From Nocardioides pinisoli (lineage in GTDB: Bacteria > Actinomycetota > Actinomycetes > Propionibacteriales > Nocardioidaceae), in contig NZ_JANARS010000008.1 of assembly GCF_024199985.1 (NCBI RefSeq), positions 62,001 through 126,000 of the forward strand: a stretch of 64,000 nt of DNA, read 5' to 3'. Made by a program: the position numbers and the translations under genes. The notes beneath the pieces were generated by a model. The model saw nothing but the letters and a program-made list of their open reading frames with translations, was not told the DNA's origin and searched no databases. Positions within the stretch are counted from its first letter, which is position 1, and every line of letters starts with the position of its first letter. This document shows, piece after piece, positions 16,917 through 24,879 of the stretch.

Positions 16917-18989
16917 GTGGCAGCACCGTCAGACAACACGTACAACGCCGCGCACCTGCTCGTCCTCGAGGGGCTCGACGCGGTCCGCAAGCGACCGGGC
17001 ATGTACATCGGCTCGACCGACACGCGCGGGTTGATGCACTGCCTCTGGGAGATCATCGACAACGGCGTGGACGAGGCACTGGCCGGGGTCGCGCACCGCG
17101 TCGAGGTCACGCTGCACGACGACGGGTCCGTCGAGGTCTACGACGACGGGCGCGGCATCCCCACCGACAAGGAGCCCAAGACGGGCCTCTCGGGCGTCGA
17201 GGTCGTCGCCACCAAGCTGCACGCCGGCGGCAAGTTCGGCGGCGGGTCCTACGTCGCGACCGGCGGCCTGCACGGCGTGGGCCTCTCCGTGGTGAACGCG
17301 CTGTCCGCCCGCATGGACATCGACGTGGACCGCTCGCCGTCGCAGCAGGGCCTGTCCTTCCAGCGCGGCGTGCCCGGCGTCTTCGACGGCGAGGGCCCCG
17401 GTGCCTCCTTCACGCCGCAGTCGGGCCTGACCCGCAAGGGCAAGCGCGTGGCGAAGGGCAGGACCGGCACCCGGATCCGCTTCTGGCCCGACCGGCAGAT
17501 CTTCACCAAGGACGCCCGCGTCGAGATGGAGGGGCTGATCGGTCGCGCCCGCCAGACGTCGTACATCGTCCCGGGGCTCGAGCTCGTCATCCGCGACCAG
17601 CGCTCCTCGGAGATGGTCGAGGAGAAGTTCCGCCACGACGGTGGCATCGCCGAGTTCGTGGAGTTCCTCTCCCACGGGGAGCCGGTCACCGACATCCTGC
17701 GCCTGCAGGGCACCGACACCTTCACCGAGACCGTGCCGCTGCTCGACGACAAGGGCCACATGACGCCCCAGGAGGTCGAGCGCGAGCTCACCGTCGACGT
17801 CGCGGTGAGGTGGGACACGGCCTACGACACCGAGGTGCGCTCGTTCGTCAACGTGATCGCGACGCCCAAGGGCGGCACCCACGTCAGCGGCTTCGAGGCC
17901 GCACTCACCAAGACCTTCAACGACGCCATGCGCGCCGCCAAGGTGCTGAAGGCCGCCGACGCCGACGTGATCAAGGACGACGTGCTCGAGGGACTCACCG
18001 CCGTGGTGACCGTGCGGCTCGCCGAGCCGCAGTTCGAGGGCCAGACCAAGGAGATCCTCGGTACGCCGGCCGCGCGCAGCGTCGTACGCAAGGTGGTGGC
18101 CGGTGAGCTCAAGGCGTTCCTGACCTCGACCAAGCGCGCCGACAAGGCGCAGGCCAAGCTCCTGATGGAGAAGGTCGCCGGTGCCTCCAAGACCCGCCTG
18201 GCGGCGCGCCAGCACAAGGAGAACCAGCGCCGCAAGAACGCCCTGGAGTCCTCGGCCCTGCCCGCCAAGCTCTTCGACTGCCGCAGCTCCGACACCGAGC
18301 GCACCGAGCTCTTCATCGTCGAGGGCGACTCGGCCATGGGCACGGCCAAGGCCGCCCGGAGCAGCGAGTTCCAGGCGCTGCTGCCGATCCGCGGCAAGAT
18401 CCTCAACGTGCAGAAGGCCACCGTCGGCGACATGCTCAAGAACGCCGAGTGCGCCTCGATCATCCAGGTCGTCGGCGCCGGGTCGGGTCGTACGTTCGAC
18501 CTCGAGGCGGCCCGCTACGGCCGGATCATCCTGATGGCCGACGCCGACTCCGACGGGGCCCACATCCGCTGCCTGCTGGCGACGCTGTTCTTCAAGTACA
18601 TGCCCGACCTCGTGCGCGACGGCCGGCTCTTCTCCGCGGTGCCGCCGCTGCACCGCATCGAGCTGTCCAACCCCAAGAAGGGGATGGACAAGTACATCTA
18701 CACCTATTCCGACGACGAGCTGCAGCGCAAGCTCGCCGAGCTGAAGAAGAAGAACGTGCGCTGGAAGGACCCGGTCCAGCGCTACAAGGGCCTCGGCGAG
18801 ATGGACGCCGACCAGCTGGCCGAGACGACGATGGACCCGCGCCACCGGACGCTGCGCAAGCTCACGATCGACGACGTCGACGAGGCGAGCAAGGTCTTCG
18901 ACCTCCTCATGGGCTCCGACGTCGCGCCGCGCAAGGAGTTCATCGTCCAGGGCGCCTACGAGGTCGACGTGGAGGCGCTCGACGCGTGA
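16917..18989 (+). CDS. parE: DNA topoisomerase IV subunit B (ParE; type IIA topoisomerase ATPase subunit)
   Basis: A 690-residue GyrB/ParE-type subunit. The GHKL ATPase has EIIDNGVDEALAG, DDGRGIP and GGLHGVGLSVVNALS; the transducer domain follows; the Toprim domain has FIVEGDSAMGTAKAAR (catalytic Glu) and MADADSDGAHIR (metal-binding DxD), and the C-terminus has RYKGLGEMDADQL. The lack of the long insertion found in E. coli GyrB and the location between the primary sigma gene and parC match the second, ParE-type paralogue of actinobacteria rather than gyrB, which normally lies near the origin. The GTG start has a TAGGTT -10 element 8 bases upstream. The partner parC is on the opposite strand 6 kb away. 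Confidence 0.88.
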   Translation: MAAPSDNTYNAAHLLVLEGLDAVRKRPGMYIGSTDTRGLMHCLWEIIDNGVDEALAGVAHRVEVTLHDDGSVEVYDDGRGIPTDKEPKTGLSGVEVVATKLHAGGKFGGGSYVATGGLHGVGLSVVNALSARMDIDVDRSPSQQGLSFQRGVPGVFDGEGPGASFTPQSGLTRKGKRVAKGRTGTRIRFWPDRQIFTKDARVEMEGLIGRARQTSYIVPGLELVIRDQRSSEMVEEKFRHDGGIAEFVEFLSHGEPVTDILRLQGTDTFTETVPLLDDKGHMTPQEVERELTVDVAVRWDTAYDTEVRSFVNVIATPKGGTHVSGFEAALTKTFNDAMRAAKVLKAADADVIKDDVLEGLTAVVTVRLAEPQFEGQTKEILGTPAARSVVRKVVAGELKAFLTSTKRADKAQAKLLMEKVAGASKTRLAARQHKENQRRKNALESSALPAKLFDCRSSDTERTELFIVEGDSAMGTAKAARSSEFQALLPIRGKILNVQKATVGDMLKNAECASIIQVVGAGSGRTFDLEAARYGRIILMADADSDGAHIRCLLATLFFKYMPDLVRDGRLFSAVPPLHRIELSNPKKGMDKYIYTYSDDELQRKLAELKKKNVRWKDPVQRYKGLGEMDADQLAETTMDPRHRTLRKLTIDDVDEASKVFDLLMGSDVAPRKEFIVQGAYEVDVEALDA

Positions 18990-19023
18990 GGTTCGGACCG
19001 GGTCACGTGGAGGTGGACCGCTG

Positions 19024-19554
19024 ATGTCGGTCCACGTCGAGGTGGTCGAGGCTGTCGCAGCAGCGCTCGTGCACGACGAGCTGTGGCCCCTCTACCGCGA
19101 GGTCTTCGGGGACTTCGACGACCACGAGGCGTGGCGCGGCCACGTCTGGGAGCGGCACTCGGCGCGGGCCGGGTTCCGCCTCGCCCTCGCCCGGTCCGAC
19201 GGCGAGCTCGTCGGGTTCGCCTACGGCTACACCGGTGAGGCCGGTCAGTGGTGGACCGACAACGCCGCGAGGGTGCTGCAGCCCGCCGTCGCCTCGGACT
19301 GGCTCGGTGGACACTTCGAGCTGGTCAGCATCGGGGTCGCCGCGTCGGCACGCGGGTCGGGCGTCGGACGGCGACTGATGGCCGCGCTCACCGACGGGCT
19401 GGAGCACCCGCGGTGGATGCTCATGACGTCGGCCGACCCCGACGACCCGGCCCGGCGGCTCTACCGCTCGTGTGGCTGGGCCGTCATCGGCCCCGGGCTC
19501 GCCGCCGACCGGGTCATCATGGGTCGGTCGTGGCCGGTGCCCCGACGTCCCTGA
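19024..19554 (+). CDS. GNAT-family N-acetyltransferase
   Basis: A 176-residue acetyl-CoA-dependent acyltransferase. The core motif A is ELVSIGVAASARGSGVGRRLMAAL (residues about 98-121), containing the R-x-x-G-x-G/A pyrophosphate-binding signature. Motif B corresponds to RRLYRSCGWAVIG near residue 147. The N-terminal half (WPLYREVFGDFDDHEAWRGHVWERH) is specific to a subfamily I cannot name. Substrate is unknown. The gene starts 34 bases after the parE stop, so it may be co-transcribed with it. Its 3' end overlaps the 3' end of the convergent membrane-protein gene by 38 bases, so the two cannot have separate terminators between them. Confidence 0.88.
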   Translation: MSVHVEVVEAVAAALVHDELWPLYREVFGDFDDHEAWRGHVWERHSARAGFRLALARSDGELVGFAYGYTGEAGQWWTDNAARVLQPAVASDWLGGHFELVSIGVAASARGSGVGRRLMAALTDGLEHPRWMLMTSADPDDPARRLYRSCGWAVIGPGLAADRVIMGRSWPVPRRP

Positions 19555-19975
19555 CGGTGCGCGCGGGCTCCGGGCCCAGCATCAGCAGCCCGCCGAGCAC
19601 GACCGTGCTGCCGAGCGAGATCATCTGCGCCACCACGTCGAGTGCTCCGAGCCCGTCGAGGTGGAGCGCGTGGTAGGCCAGGTGCGGGACCGAGAACACG
19701 ACCCAGGCCAGCCCGATCGTGCGGCTGGCGGCCACGGCAGCGACCTCGGACCGCTGCAGCGCGGCGAGCGCCGTCGCGGCGGCCAGGCCCAGGTAGAGGG
19801 CACCGACGTCGCGGACCAGGTGCTCGTTGTAGGGGCCGTCGATCGAGATCCAGATGAAGCCGAGGCCGGGGAAGGAGTCGTAGAAGCTCTTGGGCGCGCC
19901 GGCCGACCACAGGCCGACGTACAGGCCGACGACGGCGGTGAGCCAGAGCAGCGTACGCCGCATGGTGAGGGTCAT
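19517..19975 (-). CDS. Four-span membrane protein downstream of the SigJ-linked epimerase gene
   Basis: A 152-residue membrane protein with about four hydrophobic segments: TLLWLTAVVGLYVGLWSAG, ALYLGLAAATALAAL, TIGLAWVVFSVPHLAYHALHL and VVAQMISLGSTVVLGGLLML. The pattern with a first-loop FPGLG and a histidine-rich third segment resembles DUF4345-like or DoxX-like small membrane proteins, though I cannot assign a family with certainty. The ATG at 19975 overlaps the stop of the upstream epimerase gene (ATGA), so the two are coupled. It is probably the last gene of the SigJ-associated unit. Its final 38 bases overlap the convergent GNAT gene. Confidence 0.8.
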   Translation of the reverse strand: MTLTMRRTLLWLTAVVGLYVGLWSAGAPKSFYDSFPGLGFIWISIDGPYNEHLVRDVGALYLGLAAATALAALQRSEVAAVAASRTIGLAWVVFSVPHLAYHALHLDGLGALDVVAQMISLGSTVVLGGLLMLGPEPARTVRDVGAPATTDP

Positions 19976-20742
19976 CGGACCGTCTCCAGCCACTCGGCGA
20001 AGGTCGCCGTGCCGTGGTCGGCCCCTTGCCCGGTGACCAGGGTGCCGTCGCGCATCGCCCGCCCCAGCGCGCCCGGCAGCGGCACCTCGAGCACCCGGGA
20101 CGGTCGGCCTGTCGTGCGCGCCCACGCGCGCACCATGTCGGCCATCCGCTCGCGACGCGGGCCGCCGAGGTCCCGCACGCGGCCGGCGGGCGCCCCCTCG
20201 GCCAGGTCCACGAGCCGCTCGGCGACCTCCGCCGCGGCGACAGGCTCGGACACCATCCGTGGCACGACCACGAACGGGCCGATGCCGACGGCTCCGTGGA
20301 TCTGGCCGGCGAACTCGTGGAACTGGGTGGCGCGCAGGACGGTCCAGGGCACGGTCGAACGAGCCAGCAGCTCCTCCTGGAGCACCTTGCCGGCGTAGTA
20401 GCCGTGGGGCGCCTCGTCGATCCCGACGATCGAGAGTGCGACGTGGTGTCCGATCCCGGCGCGGGACTCGGCGTCGAGCAGGTTGCGGGTGACGGCACCG
20501 AAGAACGCCCGGGACTCCTCGGCCTTCTGGGAGACCTGCGAGGTCACGTCGACCACGACCTGCACGCCTTCGAGGGCCTCGTCGACACCGGTGCCGGCGA
20601 CCAGGTCGACGCCGGTGCTCCGCGCGAGCACCACCGCCTGGTGGCCGCGGCGCTGCGCGACCTCGACGACGTGGCGGCCGACGGTCCCGGTGCCGCCGGC
20701 CACGGCGATCCGCAGCCCGGATGATCTGGGTGTGTTGTCCAT
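19972..20742 (-). CDS. NAD(P)-binding atypical SDR / epimerase-like oxidoreductase, SigJ partner
   Basis: A 256-residue Rossmann-fold protein of the atypical short-chain dehydrogenase (NmrA / YwnB-like) type. The N-terminal IAVAGGTGTVGRHVVEVA is the nucleotide-binding GGxGxxG motif. ALSIVGIDEAPHGYYAGKVLQEELL carries a Yx3K-like pair, and the middle has VPWTVLRATQFHEF, typical of this group. The ATG is preceded by GAGGAGGC. Downstream position relative to an ECF41 sigma gene is the classical location of the COE (carboxymuconolactone decarboxylase, oxidoreductase or epimerase) target genes of that sigma group, and a copy of the sigma gene's own promoter-like box lies immediately upstream. Substrate is unknown. 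Confidence 0.88.
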   Translation of the reverse strand: MDNTPRSSGLRIAVAGGTGTVGRHVVEVAQRRGHQAVVLARSTGVDLVAGTGVDEALEGVQVVVDVTSQVSQKAEESRAFFGAVTRNLLDAESRAGIGHHVALSIVGIDEAPHGYYAGKVLQEELLARSTVPWTVLRATQFHEFAGQIHGAVGIGPFVVVPRMVSEPVAAAEVAERLVDLAEGAPAGRVRDLGGPRRERMADMVRAWARTTGRPSRVLEVPLPGALGRAMRDGTLVTGQGADHGTATFAEWLETVR

Positions 20743-20780
20743 GCCTCCTCGACCGGACAGGGGGCCGGAGTGTGAGGTCA
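20742..20780 (-). promoter_or_regulatory. Promoter-like box in front of the epimerase gene (copy 1 of a repeated ECF41-type promoter)
   Basis: On the minus strand the 39 bases from the sigJ stop to the A of the epimerase ATG align without gaps, 31 of 39 identical, to the region before sigJ itself. The shared parts are TGACxTCAC at the upstream end and CTGTCyGGTCGAGGAGGCA at the downstream end. CTCACA followed after 16 bases by GGTC resembles the ECF41/SigJ pattern (TGTCACA, about 16 bases, CGTC) as I recall it. Confidence 0.6.
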
Positions 20781-21728
20781 GGTGCCGGACGTCTCCTGCT
20801 CGAGCCACGTCCCGAGCTTGTCGGGGTTGAGGGTCAGCCAGATGTTGCTGACCAGGCCGTTCCGGACGCGGAACGTGGCGACGGCGGCCACCACCCCGCC
20901 ACGGCGGAGGACCAGGCGGGTCTCGTCGCCACCGTCCTCCAGGGACGCCACGAGGTCGGTGGACTTGCGGAGGGCGCCGACGAGGAACCGCGCCACCCGG
21001 TCGGCTCCCACGACCGGGCGCAGGGCAGCCCGCACCCGCCCGCCGCCGTCGCTGGTCGCGACCGCCGACGGGTCCAGGCGGCCGACGAGCGTGGCGACGT
21101 CGCCGGTGAGGCAGGCCTCGACGAACGACTCCACGACCTGCCGCTGCTGGACGGGGGTCGAGGCGCGCCTCCGTTCGTCCTCGACGTGCTTTCGCGCCGT
21201 GGACGCCAGCTTGCGCACGGCCTGCGGCGTGCGCCCCACCATCTCGGCGATCTCGTCGAACCGGTAGCCGAACACGTCGTGCAGGACGAGGGCCACCCGC
21301 TCGCCGGGGGTGAGGGCGTCGAGCACCACCATCAGGGCCATCGTCACCTCGTCGGCCAGCGCCGCCTGGTCGGCGGGATCGGCCGCAGGCGCGCCCGGGC
21401 CGAGGAGGACCGAACCGGCCGCCAGGGGCTCGGGCAGCCACTCGCCGACGTAGGACTCGCGACGGTGGCGGGCCGAGTCCAGGACGTTGAGGCAGACCCG
21501 GGTCATTGCGGTGGTCAGCCACGCCGCGGGGTTGCGGATGCCGGCCTGCTCGTCCTCGGTGAGCCGGTACCAGCGGACGTACGTCTCCTGGACCGCGTCC
21601 TCGGCCTCGGCGCGGCTGCCGAGCATGCGGTAGCCGATCGCGAGCAGGCGGGCGCGCTCGTCGAGGAGCTGCGCCACGCTGTCGGCGCTGTCCCCGGCGG
21701 GATCGGTCGGGTGGGTGGGATCGGCCAC
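20778..21728 (-). CDS. sigJ: ECF41-group sigma factor SigJ
   Basis: A 316-residue extracytoplasmic-function sigma factor with a fused C-terminal SnoaL-like domain, which acts as a built-in regulator in place of an anti-sigma factor. Sigma region 2 covers IGYRMLGSRAEAEDAVQETYVRWYR, region 4 covers LTPGERVALVLHDVFGYRFDEIAEMVGRT. The group-41 signatures are present: WLPEP in the linker, DGGGRVRAA in the SnoaL domain and NPDKL near the C-terminus. GTG at 21728 is chosen because the box at 21751-21789 and an AGGAT ribosome-binding site lie just upstream. The signal sensed is unknown. Confidence 0.92.
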   Translation of the reverse strand: MADPTHPTDPAGDSADSVAQLLDERARLLAIGYRMLGSRAEAEDAVQETYVRWYRLTEDEQAGIRNPAAWLTTAMTRVCLNVLDSARHRRESYVGEWLPEPLAAGSVLLGPGAPAADPADQAALADEVTMALMVVLDALTPGERVALVLHDVFGYRFDEIAEMVGRTPQAVRKLASTARKHVEDERRRASTPVQQRQVVESFVEACLTGDVATLVGRLDPSAVATSDGGGRVRAALRPVVGADRVARFLVGALRKSTDLVASLEDGGDETRLVLRRGGVVAAVATFRVRNGLVSNIWLTLNPDKLGTWLEQETSGT

Positions 21729-21750
21729 GGGCTCATCCTGTCGTCGGTGG

Positions 21751-21795
21751 TGCCTCCTCGACCAGACAGCCGTCGGGAACGTGACGTCACGTTCC
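21751..21795 (-). promoter_or_regulatory. Promoter-like box with 20-base palindrome before sigJ (copy 2)
   Basis: The minus strand carries TGACGTCAC, then CTGTCTGGTCGAGGAGGCA, the same arrangement as before the epimerase gene. The perfect palindrome GGAACGTGACGTCACGTTCC (21776-21795) overlaps the upstream, -35-like half. GTCACG with 16 bases to GGTC fits autoregulation by an ECF41 sigma. The palindrome could also bind a dimeric regulator. Confidence 0.6.
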
Positions 21796-21862
21796 GGCGC
21801 CCTGCCCGGCCTCGAGGCGCAGGCACGCAACCTCGTCGCGGCGGCCCGCTCGACCTGCGCCG

Positions 21863-22357
21863 TCAGGCGTGCTGGGTGAGCAGGCCCGTGTCGACGTCGT
21901 AGAGGAAGCCGCCGACCTTGGCGCGCTCGCCGATGAGCGGGTGCGTGCGGACCTTGGCGACGTCCTGGCGCAGCTGGTCGAGCTGGTCGGTCACGACCCC
22001 GAAGGACTGCCAGCTGGCGTCCACGCCCGCGGACTCGCCGATCTTGGCGCGCAGGTCCTGCTCGGAGGCCGACGCCATGGCGCAGCGGGTGTGGGGCACC
22101 ACGAGGATGCGCTGCACGTTGAGCAGGTGCACGCCGAGGACGAGTGCCTCGAGCGCCTGCGGCGTCACGCGTGCGCCCGGGTTGCGGAAGATCTTGGCGT
22201 CGCCGTGCTGGAGCCCGAGCATGCGCAGCGGGTCGATGCGCGAGTCCATGCACGTGACGAGGGCGATCCCGGCATGGGCCTTGCCGTCGAAGCCGCCGAG
22301 GTCGAAGGTGTCCGCGAAGCCGCGGTTGGCCTGCAACAGGTCGTCGAAGTCGCTCAC
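21863..22357 (-). CDS. Beta-carbonic anhydrase
   Basis: A 164-residue beta-class carbonic anhydrase, which interconverts CO2 and bicarbonate in the cytosol. The zinc ligands and catalytic dyad are all visible: VTCMDSRID (Cys plus the Asp-Arg pair) near residues 37-45 and VVPHTRCAM (His and second Cys) near 89-97. FRNPGARVT is another family motif. The C-terminal FLYDVDTGLL is the expected final strand. The GTG at 22357 gives the usual short N-terminus before FDDLLQANRGF. It lies just downstream of the P55-type transporter in the same orientation, with 20 bases between them, so co-transcription is possible; bicarbonate has no evident link to that system. Confidence 0.93.
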   Translation of the reverse strand: MSDFDDLLQANRGFADTFDLGGFDGKAHAGIALVTCMDSRIDPLRMLGLQHGDAKIFRNPGARVTPQALEALVLGVHLLNVQRILVVPHTRCAMASASEQDLRAKIGESAGVDASWQSFGVVTDQLDQLRQDVAKVRTHPLIGERAKVGGFLYDVDTGLLTQHA

Positions 22358-22377
22358 GAACGGCAGGGTAGCGCCCT

Positions 22378-24150
22378 TCACGCCCGCCCGGTGAAGACGT
22401 CTCGCGGGGTCAGCCGGGTGGGGCGCACCTCGCGGAAGAGCACGAGCGCCAGGACCGCGGCGACCACCGCGCACCCGGCCGCGCCCCAGAAGACCGCGTG
22501 CTCCTGGGCGATGCCGGCGACTCGGAGGAGGTCGGAGAACTCCTTGCACCGGCTCTTGCCGTCGCACACCTCCTGCACGGGAGGCACGGCCAGCTGCTCG
22601 GAGTAGTAGCGCCGGAGCCCGATCGTGGTGAGCGCCGAGATGCCGACGAGCATGCCGACCATCCGCGCCACCACGACGAAGGCGCTCGCGACGCCGTGGA
22701 CGTCGTCGTCGGTGAAGGCGAGCAGGGCGGCGTTGACCGGGGCGAGGGCGAGCCCGAAGCCGAGCCCGCCGGTGACGAGCGCGACGTTGGCGATCGGCTC
22801 CTCGATCGTGGTGAGCCCCCAGCGGGTCATCAGGACGAAGCCGGTGGCGGCGAGCAGCATCCCGATGGCGGTGACCGGGCCGGGGGAGAGGAAGCGGATC
22901 AGGTAGCCGCCCGCCACGGCACCGACGGGCAGCGCCAGCAGGAAGCGGACGAGCACGAGCGCGGCCGGCAGCTGGTCGTCGGGGTAGACGGTGGTGCGGG
23001 CGAAGAGCGGGATGTCGATGAGGGCGGCGATCAGCGCGGCACCGACGAAGAAGCTGACCAGCAGCGCCCCCCACGCCGGCGTACGACGCAGCGCGCCGCG
23101 GGGCACGAGCGGGCGGGCGGCGCGACGGAGGTGCCAGGTGAAGGCCGCAGCCGCGACGACGGCGCCGAGGAGGTACCACCGGCCCTGGGGCGAGAACACC
23201 TCGACCTTGGGGTCGGCGGTGGCGAAGGCGAGGATGACCCCGCCGAGGGCCGCGGCGAGCAGCAGGGCACCGACCAGGTCGGCGTCGACGAGGACGCGCG
23301 TCCAGCCGCGCAGGTCGAGCAGGGGGCGGGGTGCGGACCAGCACCAGGCCAGCAGCAGCACGAGCGCGACCACGGTGGCGGCGCCGATCGGGGTGAGCCA
23401 GCGGCCGTCGCCGGCGAAGGGGATGAACAGCCGGCCCCACGTCAGGTCGCGCATCAGGGGTGCGGGACGCAGGAAGACCACCGCGGCGCACGCGAAGGTC
23501 ACCAGCAGCAGCAGGAGGCCGACGAGGTCGGGCCGCCGTCTGGTGCCGGACCCCGGCGGACGGTGCGGGGCGAGGGTGCGGATGGCGGCGGCGAGCACGA
23601 GGCCGACGGCGAGGTTGACGGCGAAGATCGCCCGCCAGTCGGCGACGGCGAGGACCGCGGCACCGAACAGCGGGCCGAGGACCGAGCCGATCTCCTGCAC
23701 CGCGGACACCACGCCCAGCGGGACGCCACGGCGCTCGACCGGGTAGAGGTCGGCCACCAGGGCCAGCGTCGCCGGCACGAGGCCGCCGCCGCCGACGCCC
23801 TGGAGGAAGCGGCCGGCGACGATGCTCGGCATGTCGTAGGCGACGGTGGTGACGAGCGAGCCCAGCGCGAACAGCACGAGCGCCATCACCAGCACGGGCA
23901 CCCGGCCGCGCAGGTCGGCGATGCGCCCGATGAGCGGGAGCATCGCGACGTAGCCGAGGAGGAAGCCGCTGACGATCGGCGCCGCCCGCTGGAGCTGGTC
24001 GATCGGCACCCCGACGCCGGTCATCATGTCGGGGAGCGCCAGGACGACGACGTAGGTGTCGGCCGCCGCGAAGGCGACGGCGACCGCGGCCAGGGCGAGG
24101 AGCGCCCGCGAGGTGCGGGACACCGCGGCCTCGCCCGTGGCGGTGCTCAC
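22378..24150 (-). CDS. MFS transporter of the P55 type, paired with LprG-like lipoprotein
   Basis: A 590-residue, 14-span major facilitator transporter. The loop 2-3 motif GRIADLRGRVPVLV and the DHA2-type segment RFLQGVGGGGLVPATLALVADLYP are visible. A cysteine pair in an extracytoplasmic loop (VCDGKSRCKEF) is notable. The GTG start overlaps the stop of the lipoprotein gene by 4 bases (GTGA). The gene order lipoprotein then MFS matches the lprG-P55 (Rv1411c-Rv1410c) operon of mycobacteria, where the two move triacylglycerides or lipoglycans across the cell envelope. Family membership is clear; the substrate in a bacterium without mycolic acids is unknown. Confidence 0.88.
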   Translation of the reverse strand: MSTATGEAAVSRTSRALLALAAVAVAFAAADTYVVVLALPDMMTGVGVPIDQLQRAAPIVSGFLLGYVAMLPLIGRIADLRGRVPVLVMALVLFALGSLVTTVAYDMPSIVAGRFLQGVGGGGLVPATLALVADLYPVERRGVPLGVVSAVQEIGSVLGPLFGAAVLAVADWRAIFAVNLAVGLVLAAAIRTLAPHRPPGSGTRRRPDLVGLLLLLVTFACAAVVFLRPAPLMRDLTWGRLFIPFAGDGRWLTPIGAATVVALVLLLAWCWSAPRPLLDLRGWTRVLVDADLVGALLLAAALGGVILAFATADPKVEVFSPQGRWYLLGAVVAAAAFTWHLRRAARPLVPRGALRRTPAWGALLVSFFVGAALIAALIDIPLFARTTVYPDDQLPAALVLVRFLLALPVGAVAGGYLIRFLSPGPVTAIGMLLAATGFVLMTRWGLTTIEEPIANVALVTGGLGFGLALAPVNAALLAFTDDDVHGVASAFVVVARMVGMLVGISALTTIGLRRYYSEQLAVPPVQEVCDGKSRCKEFSDLLRVAGIAQEHAVFWGAAGCAVVAAVLALVLFREVRPTRLTPRDVFTGRA

Positions 24151-24875
24151 GGCGCGGTGATGTCCTTCTCGGTGCCGTAGTCGGCGAAGTCGACCGTGTA
24201 GGTCATCGGCTCGGCGCGGGGGTAGAAGGCGCCGGTGAGGGTGGCCTTGCGGAGCTCGCCGGCGTCGCTGACCTGCCACTCGACGTCGAAGGTGTCGCCA
24301 GAGGACGAGGGGATGATCGCGTCCATCGCGTCACCGGGGACGGTGCCGGAGTAGGTGGTGAGGATCTCGCTGTTGTCGGCGCCGCCGCGCACGGTCTCGC
24401 CCGCCTCGGGCGACTCGGTGAGGCCCAGCAGCCCGGCGAAGCCGTCGTCCCCGATCAGGTTGGAGGGGTCCGGCGCGCCGTACTCCTTGGGGTTGACCTT
24501 GTTCCAGCCCGGCGTGAAGGGCAGCTGCGCGTAGACGGTGTCGTCGACCGCGACGACAGGTACGTCGACGGTCTGGCCGGCGAACACCACCGTGATCGAG
24601 CCGTCGAAGGCCGGCGTGTTGGTGATGGTGCCGACCGCCTTGGTGATGCCCGAGACCCCGTCGGGCAGCGAGGGCGTGGACAGGCTGAGCTCGACACCGG
24701 CGGTCTCGGTGAGCGTGGTCGCGGCCTCGTCGAGCACCTCCTCGGGAGTCGGGCCCTCGTCGGTCTCGCCGCTGGCTCCCTCGCCGCCGGAGCAGGCGGC
24801 CAGGACGGGCAGGGCGAGCACCACGGCGGCGACGGTCGTGGCGAGTCGTCCGGAGGTGCGGGCGCGAGCGAGCAT
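24147..24875 (-). CDS. lprG: LppX_LprAFG-family lipoprotein (LprG-like)
   Basis: A 242-residue lipid-binding lipoprotein. The signal peptide ends in the lipobox VLAACSGG, so it should be anchored on the outer face of the membrane. The rest has the LppX_LprAFG pattern: PEEVLDEAATTLTETAGVELSLSTP, then GTITNTPAFDGSITVVFAGQTVDVPVVAVDDTVYAQLPFTPGWNKV, and a YGAPDPSNLI block, which build a half-barrel with a lipid cavity in mycobacterial members. The ATG is 4 bases after the parC stop, so it could be read from the parC transcript. Coupling with the P55-type transporter supports a shared lipid-export function. Confidence 0.87.
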   Translation of the reverse strand: MLARARTSGRLATTVAAVVLALPVLAACSGGEGASGETDEGPTPEEVLDEAATTLTETAGVELSLSTPSLPDGVSGITKAVGTITNTPAFDGSITVVFAGQTVDVPVVAVDDTVYAQLPFTPGWNKVNPKEYGAPDPSNLIGDDGFAGLLGLTESPEAGETVRGGADNSEILTTYSGTVPGDAMDAIIPSSSGDTFDVEWQVSDAGELRKATLTGAFYPRAEPMTYTVDFADYGTEKDITAP

Positions 24876-24879
24876 GGCC

